From an uncultured Clostridia bacterium (lineage in GTDB: Bacteria > Bacillota > Clostridia > Oscillospirales > Acutalibacteraceae): DNA of 36,441 nucleotides. Each line of letters begins with the position of its first letter. Positions within the stretch are counted from its first letter, which is position 1. This document shows, piece after piece, positions 7,713 to 16,485 of the stretch. Made by a program: the position numbers and the translations under genes. Below the pieces are notes generated by a model. It was not told the origin of the DNA, did not search any database, and saw nothing but the letters and a program-made list of their open reading frames with translations. The DNA lies in assembly GCA_944384835.1 (NCBI GenBank), contig CALWUU010000016.1:1-36441 (forward strand), written 5' to 3'.

Positions 7713-9241
7713 TGCCTTTTATCTATAACATGCCGTTTTTCAGCATATTGCTATGCATGGTTGGCGGCATTGTCACTCCATTTTTTCGCAATCGGCGCCT
7801 AACACAAATTGTAAATACTTGTATTATCGCTGCCGTATTTGTCATGTCTTTGATTTTATTTATTTCATTGCTCACTGCGGAAGATAGTTTTACGTATATG
7901 ATGGGACACTTCCCGGCTCCGTGGGGAAATGAACTGCGTGCAGGCCCCCTTGAGGCTTTGATGGCAATGGTGTTTTCTGTCATAATGTTTCTTTCACTGG
8001 TTGGCGGTATGAGAGGCATTAATCAGGATATTCGTCCTACCAGAATACCGCTTTATTATACTATGATGAACTTTTTGCTCAGTTCTATGCTGGCATTGAT
8101 TTATACCAACGATATGTTTACTGCATATGTGTTTATTGAGATCAATACCATTTGTGCATGTGCTATCGTTATGGCAAAAGACAGCGGTATGACAGTGGTT
8201 GCTACCATCCGCTACTTGATTATGAGTTTACTTGGTTCCGGATTTTTCTTGTTTGGTGTATCTATTCTTTACACTATCACAGGTCATTTGCTCATGTCCA
8301 ATGTTCAGCAGTCTGTGATTGCTTTGGTAGAATCCGGTGAATATACAGTTCCGCTTGTAACCAGTCTTGGTCTCATGGTATTGGGTCTTGCGATTAAAAG
8401 CGCTTTGTATCCGTTCCATTCATGGCTGCCAAATGCACACGGTTCCTCTACAACTGCTTCCAGTGCCATTCTATCCGGTTTGGTACTGAAAGGATACATT
8501 ATTCTCTTAGTAAAAATGTGTTACCGTGTGTTTACGCCTGAAATCATGATGTCTTTGCATATTACAGATGTGATGTTTGTATTGGGCGTTTTGGGTATGA
8601 TTATGGGTTCGATCAAAGCATTAAAAGAAACCCATATCAAACGTATGATTGCATATTCTTCTGTTGCGCAGATAGGTTATATCTTTATGGGTATGGGTTT
8701 GGGCACACAAGTTGGTATTATGGCGGCTTGTTTCCATATTCTTGCTCATGCGTTTACAAAACCAATGTTGTTCCTTTCAGCTAACGGTTTGGTGGATGTC
8801 TCCAATCATCAATATGAAATGAAGGCTTTGCGCGGATCTGCAAGGAAGGATATTGTATCAGGAATCGGCTTTACGGTTGGAGCTTTGTCCATGATAGGCA
8901 TTCCGCTGTTTGCAGGCTTTGCTCCTAAGATTTTTTTAGGTATCGGAAGCATCGAAAGTGACTTCCATATGATTGTTACCTTTCTTGCACTGGCACTAAG
9001 TACGCTATTGAATGCTTTGTACTATGTTCCTGCCGTTGTTGCTTTTTGGTCAAAACCAAAGCAGACGCAGCAAACAGAGATTCAAGGAGCAGAAAGCATA
9101 GCGCTGCATCAAGAAAAACCGAAGAAAAGTGTATTTTTACTTTCTTCCATTGGTGTTTTTATTGTATTGAATTTTGTTTTAGGTATTGCTTATGGTCCAA
9201 TTATGAAAATCATTACAACAGGACTAAACCTATTGGGATAA
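7712..9241 (+). CDS. mrpD: Antiporter subunit D (first of four NuoL/M/N-like pumps)
   Basis: A 509-residue, about 14-helix antiporter-like subunit of the proton-conducting transporter family. Key charged residues of the ion path are seen: Glu143 (VFIEINT, TM5 position), Lys229 (LAIKSALYPFHSWLPNAH, TM7) and Lys260 (LVLKGYI, TM8), with a further Lys in HAFTKPMLFLSANG. The order directly after mrpC matches MrpD/MbhH. GGAGGAGTA precedes the ATG and the start overlaps the mrpC stop. It is the pump closest to the Mrp core by gene order. The cytoplasmic loop near residues 445-470 is Gln/Lys-rich and variable. Confidence 0.92.
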   Translation: MPFIYNMPFFSILLCMVGGIVTPFFRNRRLTQIVNTCIIAAVFVMSLILFISLLTAEDSFTYMMGHFPAPWGNELRAGPLEALMAMVFSVIMFLSLVGGMRGINQDIRPTRIPLYYTMMNFLLSSMLALIYTNDMFTAYVFIEINTICACAIVMAKDSGMTVVATIRYLIMSLLGSGFFLFGVSILYTITGHLLMSNVQQSVIALVESGEYTVPLVTSLGLMVLGLAIKSALYPFHSWLPNAHGSSTTASSAILSGLVLKGYIILLVKMCYRVFTPEIMMSLHITDVMFVLGVLGMIMGSIKALKETHIKRMIAYSSVAQIGYIFMGMGLGTQVGIMAACFHILAHAFTKPMLFLSANGLVDVSNHQYEMKALRGSARKDIVSGIGFTVGALSMIGIPLFAGFAPKIFLGIGSIESDFHMIVTFLALALSTLLNALYYVPAVVAFWSKPKQTQQTEIQGAESIALHQEKPKKSVFLLSSIGVFIVLNFVLGIAYGPIMKIITTGLNLLG

Positions 9242-9277
9242 TGAACGAGTTAATATGAATAGTGAGGTGAAAAGTAA

Positions 9278-10753
9278 ATGGGAGATGGTATCTTTTTATT
9301 AATACCTATGTTGTTCCCAATTGTTGCGGGTCTTGTTGTATTTGCTATCAATCATAGAATTGCGCGGCAAATTTATGTTGGTACTGTTTTGGTACTCAAT
9401 GCAATCGCTGTTTTTTTAATCTCGTTCCTGACCGAAACCAGCAGTTTTACGTTATGGAAGTTCAGTGACAGTCTGTCCGTTACGTTCCGGTTTGATGGTG
9501 TGGGTAAAATATTTGCCTGCTTAATTGCCGTTATTTGGACAGTTGCTTGTATTTATGCGTTTGAGTATATGAAGCATGAAGGAAAAGAAAAACGTTACTT
9601 TGGTTTTGCTGTTATGACCGTGGGTGTGTTAACAGGTCTTTCCATGTCGGGCAACTTAATGACATTATATATGTTTTATGAGTTTATGACCTTAATTACC
9701 GTACCGCTTGTCATTCATTCTCAAGGAAGAGATGCTTTAAAAGCAGGTTTAAAATATTTGGGATACTCTGTATTTGGTGCAGGCTTAACCTTAATTGGTT
9801 TTTTCTTCCTGAATTCTTATGGTACCAGCACCATGTTTACAGAAGGCGGCGTGCTGGATATGGCAAAAGTGGCAGGGAATGAAGATGCGATGCTGGCTAT
9901 TTTCCTTGTTATGATTATCGGCTTTGGCTGTAAAGCAGGTATGATGCCTTTGCAAGCTTGGCTGCCAACAGCTCACCCGGTTGCACCGGCGCCTGCCAGT
10001 GCGGTTTTATCCGGTATTATCACAAAAGCAGGTATATTGGGTATGATTCGAGTTACCTTTTACTTGTTTAATCCGGATTTCCTACGCGGCACATGGGCGC
10101 AGCTGACCATTATTATTCTGGCTTTGGCAACGGTATTTGTAGGCTCTATGCTGGCATATAAAGAACAGCTTTTGAAAAAGAGATTGGCATATTCTACCGT
10201 AAGCCAAGTATCCTATGTTATTTTTGGCATTATGATTTTAACACCGCAAGGATTAAGCGGTGCATTGCTGCAAGTCATCTTCCATGCTATTGCAAAGAAT
10301 GCGCTGTTCCTTGCAGCGGGTGCAATTATTTATAAAACAGGCGCTATTTATGTAAAAGACCTAAAAGGAATGGGCAAAAAGATGCCTATTGTCATGTGGT
10401 GTTTTACTATCGCGTCATTGTCGTTGATTGGTATTCCTCCAACAGGCGGTTTTGTAGCAAAATGGGATTTGGCGGTAGGAGCGCTGTCTCCGGAATTCGG
10501 CGGAGTGCTTGGTTATGTGGGTCCTGCTGTTCTTTTGGTCAGTGCATTGCTGACAGCAGGTTATTTGCTCCCAATTATTCGGGACGCATTCTTCCCGGGT
10601 AAGAATTTTGATTACAAGACACTGGAGAAGAAAGAAGCGAACGCTTATATGACAGTTCCGTTAATATTATTGTGCATTGCAGTTGTAGGATTGGGTATGT
10701 TCCCGATGGGTCTGCAGCAAGTGATTAACGGTATTACAAGTGCAGTTATGTAG
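9278..10753 (+). CDS. Second antiporter-like (MrpD/NuoM-type) subunit
   Basis: A 491-residue proton-conducting transporter family protein of about 14 helices. Conserved charges are in place: Glu135 (YMFYEFMT), Lys219 (GFGCKAGMMPLQAWLP), Lys250 (SGIITKAGIL) and a Lys in FHAIAKNALFLAAG. It is clearly paralogous to the next gene; both share ARQIYVG near residue 30, FEYMKHEGKE near 95 and the GGVLDM segment. GTGAGGTGAAAAG sets the ATG at 9278, 36 nt after mrpD. Standard Mrp complexes have only A and D as large pumps, so this is an extra one. It might alternatively be part of a separate complex, but its operon position argues for the same one. Confidence 0.88.
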   Translation: MGDGIFLLIPMLFPIVAGLVVFAINHRIARQIYVGTVLVLNAIAVFLISFLTETSSFTLWKFSDSLSVTFRFDGVGKIFACLIAVIWTVACIYAFEYMKHEGKEKRYFGFAVMTVGVLTGLSMSGNLMTLYMFYEFMTLITVPLVIHSQGRDALKAGLKYLGYSVFGAGLTLIGFFFLNSYGTSTMFTEGGVLDMAKVAGNEDAMLAIFLVMIIGFGCKAGMMPLQAWLPTAHPVAPAPASAVLSGIITKAGILGMIRVTFYLFNPDFLRGTWAQLTIIILALATVFVGSMLAYKEQLLKKRLAYSTVSQVSYVIFGIMILTPQGLSGALLQVIFHAIAKNALFLAAGAIIYKTGAIYVKDLKGMGKKMPIVMWCFTIASLSLIGIPPTGGFVAKWDLAVGALSPEFGGVLGYVGPAVLLVSALLTAGYLLPIIRDAFFPGKNFDYKTLEKKEANAYMTVPLILLCIAVVGLGMFPMGLQQVINGITSAVM

Positions 10754-10787
10754 CTGCCATCCATTCTGAAGAAAAGGGGGAGAACCA

Positions 10788-12272
10788 TTGAGCACTTTCT
10801 TTTTATTGTTCCTGCCGGTGATTGTGCCAATATTAGGCGGTTTTGGTGTATTCATTGCAAAATTTAAAAACCGAACCGCACGTCAAATCTATGTTGGCGC
10901 AGTGGTAATTGTGAACATGATATTATCTTTGGTTGCTATTTTTGTAGCGCCCAAAGACCAGACAGTGACTTTGATTCCATTTACGGAAAATTACAGTATT
11001 GCCCTCAGATTGGATGGAATGGCAGTCTTATTTGGCTTCATTCTGTGTACCCTCTGGGTGGTTGCAACCTTTTATTCCTTTGAATATATGAAGCATGAAG
11101 GAAAAGAAAATAAATTTTTCGGTTTTTACACCATGTCTTTCGGTATTGCAATGGGGCTTGCTTTTTCGGCAAACTTATTGACTTTCTATTTGTTTTATGA
11201 ATTGCTCACATTAGGCACGTTGCCTCTTGTTATGCATGCTATGAATAAACAGGCTTTATATGCAGGTAAAAAATATATTATTTATTCTATTGGCGGCGCT
11301 TCCTTTGCGTTTATCGCAATGGTATTTATGATGTACTATGGAAGCTCTTTGAATTTCACATTTGGCGGCGTTTTGGATATGGTTCAAATAGCAGGCCGTG
11401 AGCAATGGCTATTGGTCGTATTCGTTCTTGCGTTCTTTGGTTTTGGCGTAAAAGCCGCAGTATTCCCGCTTTCCAGCTGGCTGCCTGCAGCAGGTGTTGC
11501 ACCAACTCCTGTTACAGCGCTGCTCCATGCGGTGGCAGTGGTAAACGCCGGTGTATATGCGCTGGTACGTTTGATTTACTATACATTCGGCACAGAATTT
11601 TTAAGCGGAAGCTGGGCACAGTATGTGGTCATGTCTGCGGCATTGGTAACCATTGTCTATGGTTCCTCCATGGCTTTGCGGACTCCCCATTTAAAACGCA
11701 GACTGGCGTATTCAACGGTAAGTAACCTTTCTTATATGATATTTGGATTGACCATTATGACTCCTGCCGGTATGGTAGGTGGTCTGACTCATATGGTGGT
11801 TCACTCGATTTTAAAAATTCTTGCATTTTTCTGTGTGGGCGCTATTCTTTACAAAACACACAGGGAGTATGTATATGAGATCAACGGGTTTGGCAGAAAA
11901 ATGCCAATTACTATGGCGACGTTTACCATTTCCGCAATTGGATTAATGGGTATTCCGCCATTGCCGGGATTTTTAAGTAAATGGAACTTGGGTACAGCGG
12001 CGGTAGAAAGCGGAAATCCTCTTGCCTATGCGGGTATTGGCGTATTGATTTTGTCAACGCTGCTCACAGCGCTTTATATGATGCAAATTGTATTTAAAGC
12101 GTATTTCCCAAATAAAGAAATTGATGTTGCAACATTAAATAAAGATGTAAAAGATCCAAATTTGTTTATGACCATACCGTTTATACTCTTGGCAGTTGCT
12201 GCAATCGTTTTAGGCATTTATCATCAGCCTTTAATGGATATGTTCAGCAATATTGCACATGGGTTATTCTGA
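10788..12272 (+). CDS. Third antiporter-like subunit, paralogue of the preceding gene
   Basis: A 494-residue, about 14-helix proton-conducting transporter family protein. Glu138 (YLFYELLT) and Lys222 (GFGVKAAVFPLSSWLP) are kept, as is the Lys in HSILKILAFFCVGA. At the TM8 position, where its two neighbours have ITKAG, it reads VVNAG (Asn253), so one charge of the proposed proton path is missing; the NuoL branch of complex I also lacks a Lys there. The start is a TTG at 10788 behind AAAAGGGGGAGA. It lies 34 nt after its paralogue and looks like a product of tandem duplication followed by divergence. Confidence 0.87.
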   Translation: MSTFFLLFLPVIVPILGGFGVFIAKFKNRTARQIYVGAVVIVNMILSLVAIFVAPKDQTVTLIPFTENYSIALRLDGMAVLFGFILCTLWVVATFYSFEYMKHEGKENKFFGFYTMSFGIAMGLAFSANLLTFYLFYELLTLGTLPLVMHAMNKQALYAGKKYIIYSIGGASFAFIAMVFMMYYGSSLNFTFGGVLDMVQIAGREQWLLVVFVLAFFGFGVKAAVFPLSSWLPAAGVAPTPVTALLHAVAVVNAGVYALVRLIYYTFGTEFLSGSWAQYVVMSAALVTIVYGSSMALRTPHLKRRLAYSTVSNLSYMIFGLTIMTPAGMVGGLTHMVVHSILKILAFFCVGAILYKTHREYVYEINGFGRKMPITMATFTISAIGLMGIPPLPGFLSKWNLGTAAVESGNPLAYAGIGVLILSTLLTALYMMQIVFKAYFPNKEIDVATLNKDVKDPNLFMTIPFILLAVAAIVLGIYHQPLMDMFSNIAHGLF

Positions 12273-12290
12273 TGAGAAGGAGGTGAAAAT

Positions 12291-14267
12291 GTGGGGAATA
12301 ATTATTTGATCATTGCTCTTGTATTCTTTCCATTTGCAGCAGGTATTGCATCTTATATCATTGGTCGTTTTCATAAAACGGCACGTGATCTCTTTCTGTA
12401 TTTTGCCTTGGCACTGGAACTGGCAGGTGCAGGATGTTTATTCGCCACAGCAGGTTCTGCCGACTCCTTCGTATGGGAAGGATTTGCTTCTCTGGGGTTA
12501 CACTTTAAGCTTGACGGATTCCGTATGAGTATGAGTGTGCTGGCTTCTTTTATTTGGCTGATGACCACTTTGGTTTCCAGAGAATATTTTCAAGGAACCA
12601 GAAACAGGAACAAATATTATATGTTTGTTCTGTTTACCTTGGGAGCAATGCAGGGAGTATTTTTGTCTAACGACTTGTACACAACATTTATCTTCTTCGA
12701 GATAATGTCCTTTGCGTCTTATCCAATGGTTATTCACAATGAAACCGATGAAGCCATTGAAGGCAGCAACAGCTATTTAGGTTTTGCAGTGCTGGGAAGC
12801 TTAGTTTCGTTAATGGGTCTGTTTATGCTGCAAAGCATTTTGGGAACCTTACAGATTGACCAGCTGGCAGAAGCTGCTTCCCAGGTTACTGATCATGCTT
12901 TGCTTTATACGGCAGGCGCATTGACTTTGGTTGGTTTTGGTGTAAAAGCAGGTATGTATCCTTTGCACACATGGCTGCCGCAGGCACACTCAGTGGCGCC
13001 TGCACCTGCCAGTGCTATGTTATCTGCTGTTATCACCAAAGCAGGTATTTTTGGTATCATTGTTGTAAGCTGTAATATCTTTTTGCATGATGCGCAATGG
13101 GGCTTGGCAATTGTTATTTTTGGTACCTTATCCATGGTAACAGGAGCCGTTCTGGCGGTATTCTCCAATAATATCAAACGTACACTGGCGTGCTCTTCTG
13201 TTTCTCAGCTTGGCTTTGTTATTATAGGAATTGGTATGCAATGTATGCTTGGAGAGCATAACGCATTGGCAGTAAGAGGCACTGTTTTGCATATGTTTAA
13301 TCACTCTTTGCTGAAGCTGGCATTGTTTATGGGCGTGGGTGTAATTTACGTTTGCATGCATACCTTTGATTTGAATAAACTGCGTGGTTTTGGACGTAAA
13401 AAACCGGTATTGTGGTTTGTGTTTGGAATGGGTCTGTTAGGTTTGGCAGGCGTACCGCTGTTTAATGGTTACATTAGTAAAACGTTAATTCATGAAAGTA
13501 TTGTAGAGTATATCGGCATGATGCCAACACAGACTGTTTTGGCAGGTACCTTGCAGACAGTGGAAGCTCTGTTTACGTTTGCAGGCGGTTTGACATTGGC
13601 GTATATGTTAAAATTGTTTGTGGCAATCTTTATCGAGAAGAACCCTGAAGATCAGGAAAAACTGGATGCAAAGAAAAAATATATGTCCAAACTGACCATG
13701 ACCGTATTAATCATTGCCGGCGCAATTTTGCCGGTCATTGGTATGCTTCCGTATTGGACTCAGGATATTCTTGCAAACACAGCACAAGGATTTATGCATG
13801 GTCATGACCCCGCTGCGCCGGTCAACTATTTCTCATTGATTAATCTGCGTGGTGCGGCGGCCTCCATTGCAATTGGTTTGATTGTATATTTCTTATTTAT
13901 TCGCGTATGCCTCATGAAAAAAGATGAAAACGGCGTCAAGGTATATGCAGACGTATGGCCGGCTTGGTTGAATATCGAACGTATGATTTATCGTCCTGTG
14001 CTGCTTCGTTTTTTGCCGTTTGCAGGAGCGCTGATTGCAAGAGCAGTATATGCAGTTGGGGATACCACGGTGTTATTGTGCAAAAAATTGTTGTTTGTAA
14101 AATCAAAAGATGTGTTTACACCGCCTGAGGATAATCGTTTTGGTACGTATGAAGCGCCTGTGAAACGAAAACGTGCTATTCCAAAATCTTTAGCATATAG
14201 CTTGCTTTTGTTTGGTGTAGGCGTTGTAATTGTTATGATGTATCTGATTATTATTAATGTGACATAA
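12291..14267 (+). CDS. Fourth antiporter-like subunit with long C-terminal extension (NuoL/MrpA-like)
   Basis: A 658-residue proton-conducting transporter family protein. The 14-helix core covers about residues 1-490 with Glu137 (FIFFEIMS), Lys219 (GFGVKAGMYPLHTWLP), Lys250 (AVITKAGIFG) and a Lys in NHSLLKLALFMG. A further 170 residues include more membrane helices, an amphipathic stretch (NIERMIYRPVLLRFLPF) and a basic tail. By length it resembles NuoL or the MrpA N-terminal part, but the MbhD and MbhE modules are encoded separately upstream. The start is GTG at 12291 behind AAGGAGGTG; the ATG two bases earlier is out of frame. It is the last gene of the operon, followed by a strong terminator. 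Confidence 0.87.
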   Translation: MGNNYLIIALVFFPFAAGIASYIIGRFHKTARDLFLYFALALELAGAGCLFATAGSADSFVWEGFASLGLHFKLDGFRMSMSVLASFIWLMTTLVSREYFQGTRNRNKYYMFVLFTLGAMQGVFLSNDLYTTFIFFEIMSFASYPMVIHNETDEAIEGSNSYLGFAVLGSLVSLMGLFMLQSILGTLQIDQLAEAASQVTDHALLYTAGALTLVGFGVKAGMYPLHTWLPQAHSVAPAPASAMLSAVITKAGIFGIIVVSCNIFLHDAQWGLAIVIFGTLSMVTGAVLAVFSNNIKRTLACSSVSQLGFVIIGIGMQCMLGEHNALAVRGTVLHMFNHSLLKLALFMGVGVIYVCMHTFDLNKLRGFGRKKPVLWFVFGMGLLGLAGVPLFNGYISKTLIHESIVEYIGMMPTQTVLAGTLQTVEALFTFAGGLTLAYMLKLFVAIFIEKNPEDQEKLDAKKKYMSKLTMTVLIIAGAILPVIGMLPYWTQDILANTAQGFMHGHDPAAPVNYFSLINLRGAAASIAIGLIVYFLFIRVCLMKKDENGVKVYADVWPAWLNIERMIYRPVLLRFLPFAGALIARAVYAVGDTTVLLCKKLLFVKSKDVFTPPEDNRFGTYEAPVKRKRAIPKSLAYSLLLFGVGVVIVMMYLIIINVT

Positions 14268-14312
14268 AAATATAAAACAGCGATGGAAATTTCCATCGCT
14301 GTTTTATATTTT
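14267..14312 (+). terminator. Terminator of the mrp operon
   Basis: A perfect palindrome about 23 bp per arm is centred on GATGGAAATTTCCATC, with A-rich and T-rich outer parts. It immediately follows the last stop codon. Confidence 0.85.
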
Positions 14313-14776
14313 ATGTTCTTTTTTAATTTATGATTAGATACTTTTTGAAATTTCTAGTCATTCTTTTTTGAGAGTGTACTGAGATAAAAACTCTGATATA
14401 CTGGCGTTATATTTTCCTTTTGCAGTTCAGAAAAACAGTTTACTGGATTATCCGGTCACAATAGCTAATATAATTAAAATATAAAGCGGAAAATAAAACA
14501 ATTTCTATTGAGGAAGAGTTTACTATAATATCTTTTACATCTATGGTGGAGATAGATAGCAGCATCATATGTACAAATCTGTGTTTATTTGCAGGCTTAG
14601 CTAAACTCAGAATGAATGAGATAAGGGTAAGATTATAAAAAATTCTAAGTATTTTATAAGGATCAGTTATTTCAATGTGTTACTAAGCATTCTATTTTTC
14701 CTATATGATATACTTTAGAAAATGCAATATTTTCACTTATTGGAAAAGATTTATGAAATTCTTTTACAATGTATAT
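14313..14776. other. Gene-free AT-rich stretch
   Basis: About 460 nt lie between two terminators. I see no credible reading frame with a ribosome site, no RNA gene I recognise, no inverted-repeat ends and no recognisable gene remnant. An unrecognised small RNA cannot be excluded. Confidence 0.5.
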
Positions 14777-14818
14777 AAAAAAGATAGCAACCGGGAGTGA
14801 AGGGCTGCTATCTTTTTT
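14777..14818 (-). terminator. Terminator of the small winged-helix gene
   Basis: AAAAAAGATAGCA and TGCTATCTTTTTT form a 13-bp stem around a 16-nt loop, 6 nt past the minus-strand stop codon. On that strand the stem ends in a T run. Confidence 0.8.
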
Positions 14819-14824
14819 ATCACT

Positions 14825-15010
14825 TTATTCTTTATTGGCTGGCTCCCATTTGCAACGAACAGGAGAAACAATTGCTTCTTCCTTTTTTAGTTCTTTAAAA
14901 GCTTTATCAATTTCTTTTCTGTCCAGTCCGGAAAGTTTTTCTACTTCGCCTGCACTGATGGGTTTTCCTGCTTCTTTCATTACTTTCAATATTTCTTCTT
15001 TTATATCCAT
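14825..15010 (-). CDS. Small winged-helix DNA-binding protein
   Basis: A 61-residue protein with the pattern of a minimal winged helix: a helix (IKEEILKVMKEAG), the turn PISAGEVEKLSGL, a recognition helix (RKEIDKAFKELKKEEA) and a short wing (IVSPVRCKWEP). It resembles short MarR/TrmB-like regulators found in clostridia and methanogens. The promoter has a Fur-box-like sequence at its 3' side, so an iron-linked role is possible, and the size and single Cys distantly recall FeoC. No feo genes are nearby, so that remains a guess. It is monocistronic, with the start after TGAGGTTTGTAAG. Confidence 0.7.
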   Translation of the reverse strand: MDIKEEILKVMKEAGKPISAGEVEKLSGLDRKEIDKAFKELKKEEAIVSPVRCKWEPANKE

Positions 15011-15027
15011 CTTACAAACCTCATTTC

Positions 15028-15046
15028 AATAATGATTCTTATTATT
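15028..15046 (-). promoter_or_regulatory. Fur-box-like operator
   Basis: AATAAT-GATTCTT-ATTATT is an inverted repeat lying between the -10 box (15053-15048) and the start of the minus-strand winged-helix gene. By my count it matches the Fur box GATAATGATAATCATTATC at 14 of 19 positions. It would cover the transcription start, as expected for a repressor site. Confidence 0.45.
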
Positions 15047-15047
15047 A

Positions 15048-15076
15048 ATAATATCATAATCATATTAAAAAATCAA
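15048..15076 (-). promoter_or_regulatory. Promoter of the winged-helix gene
   Basis: On the minus strand TTGATT (15076-15071) and TATTAT (15053-15048) have 17-nt spacing. The Fur-box-like palindrome follows directly. Confidence 0.5.
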
Positions 15077-15138
15077 CTTAATTTGTACGATTTGATTTAT
15101 CCTCTTGTTTATCTTGTCTATATAAAAGGTGTTAATAG

Positions 15139-15167
15139 TTGTAAGTTAGGGTATTATATGATATAGT
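15139..15167 (+). promoter_or_regulatory. Promoter of the CorC/HlyC-family gene
   Basis: TTGTAA at 15139-15144 and TATAGT at 15162-15167 are spaced by 17 nt. The coding start is at 15201. Confidence 0.5.
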
Positions 15168-15200
15168 AAAAACAAAAACATTTGGAGTGGTTCTTTTTCA

Positions 15201-16445
15201 ATGGATACGATAGACGTCATATTAATCATTGTAATTGTATTTCTCATTTGCTTGTCAGCTTTTTTCTCGGCAACAGAAACGGCTTTTTCCAGCGTAAATA
15301 AAATACGTTTGAAAAATCTTGCGGCCAACGGCAATAAAAAAGCTGCACGTGCTTTGAAGATGAGTGAAAATTATGACGAATTGTTATCGACTATATTAGT
15401 CGGAAATAATATTGCCAATATTCTGTCTTCCTCTTTGGCAACAGTATTATTTACAAATTTAATAGGAAACAGTGGTGTTACCATTGCCACTATTATTATG
15501 ACGGTTTTGGTTTTGCTGTTTGGTGAAATTTCTCCAAAAAGTATTGCGAAGGAAAAAGCGGAAAGTATTGCTATGGCAATGGCTCCTATATTGAAATTTT
15601 TCGTGATTATTTTGTGGCCTATCAACTGGTTGTTTAAACAGTGGAAAAAACTTTTGACAAAAGTGTTCCGGTTACATCCGTCCGGTGGAATTACAGAAGA
15701 AGAGCTGATTACCATTGTAGAAGAAGTGGAAAGCGACGGCGGACTGGATAAACACGAGGGAGAATTAATACGTTCCGCAATAGAGTTTAACGATTTGGAT
15801 GTGGAAGATATTTTAATGCCGCGTGTGGATGTCATTGCTGTGGAAGAAAATGATAGTGTTGAAAAAGTATCTGAACTATTTAAAGAACATGGCTACTCCA
15901 GATTACCTGTTTATAAAGAAACCATAGACCATATTATTGGTATTATACACGAAAAAGATTTTCATGCTTATGTGCTGAATGGTGACAAAAACATATCAGA
16001 TATTGTAAAACCGCCGATAGTTGTAACAGAAGGAACCAAAATTTCAAAATTGCTTCGTATTTTGCAGCACAGTAAAACTCATATGGCAATTGTGCTGGAT
16101 GAATTTGGCGGTACTGTTGGCATTGCGACATTGGAAGATATTTTGGAAGAATTGGTTGGAGAAATTTGGGATGAACATGATGACGAACAAGAGGATTTTA
16201 AACAGCAAAGTGATGGTTCTTTCCTGATTTCATGTAATGCCAACTTAGATAAAATGTTAGAATTATTGGAAATTAACGAAGAATATGAAGTGTCTACCGT
16301 AAACGGATGGGTCATGCACGAACTTGGCAAAGTTCCGGAAGAAGGAGATTCTTTCTATATAGGTCAGTGGACTGTAACGGTAACAAAAGTAGAATATCGC
16401 AGAGCGATTGAAATTCGTGTTGCACTGCGGGAAATAGAACAATAA
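15201..16445 (+). CDS. CNNM/CorC-HlyC family membrane protein with CBS pair
   Basis: A 414-residue protein of the DUF21 plus CBS family, often annotated hemolysin C or CorC and linked to Mg2+/Co2+ efflux and metal homeostasis. The N-terminal DUF21 membrane domain (about 1-185) shows SAFFSATETAFSSVNKIRLK near residue 20 and LLFGEISPKS at about 110. Two CBS motifs follow (MPRVDVIAVEENDS and on; VVTEGTKISKLLRIL), which bind ATP or related ligands in the family. The C-terminal CorC_HlyC domain (about 340-414) contains STVNGWVMHELGKVPEEGD. TTGGAGTGG precedes the ATG. It is a single-gene unit; transport substrate is unproven and haemolysis should not be assumed from the name. Confidence 0.92.
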   Translation: MDTIDVILIIVIVFLICLSAFFSATETAFSSVNKIRLKNLAANGNKKAARALKMSENYDELLSTILVGNNIANILSSSLATVLFTNLIGNSGVTIATIIMTVLVLLFGEISPKSIAKEKAESIAMAMAPILKFFVIILWPINWLFKQWKKLLTKVFRLHPSGGITEEELITIVEEVESDGGLDKHEGELIRSAIEFNDLDVEDILMPRVDVIAVEENDSVEKVSELFKEHGYSRLPVYKETIDHIIGIIHEKDFHAYVLNGDKNISDIVKPPIVVTEGTKISKLLRILQHSKTHMAIVLDEFGGTVGIATLEDILEELVGEIWDEHDDEQEDFKQQSDGSFLISCNANLDKMLELLEINEEYEVSTVNGWVMHELGKVPEEGDSFYIGQWTVTVTKVEYRRAIEIRVALREIEQ

Positions 16446-16485
16446 TAAAAACAGGCTCGTTTCCAAAGAGCCTGTTTTTATTATT
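16441..16485. terminator. Bidirectional terminator between converging genes
   Basis: An 18-bp stem (AATAATAAAAACAGGCTC with its complement) around GTTTCCAAA has A/T runs on both sides. It overlaps the ends of both converging genes. Confidence 0.85.

Noticed and set aside
7723-8019. Minus-strand frames of 60-130 codons inside the mrp, rib and other genes
   Set aside because: They overlap well-supported genes fully, lack ribosome sites and show no domain pattern.
14313-14776. Decayed gene or small RNA in the long intergenic stretch
   Set aside because: No frame, hairpin-plus-T end or similarity to neighbouring genes could be found by eye, so only an empty region was recorded.
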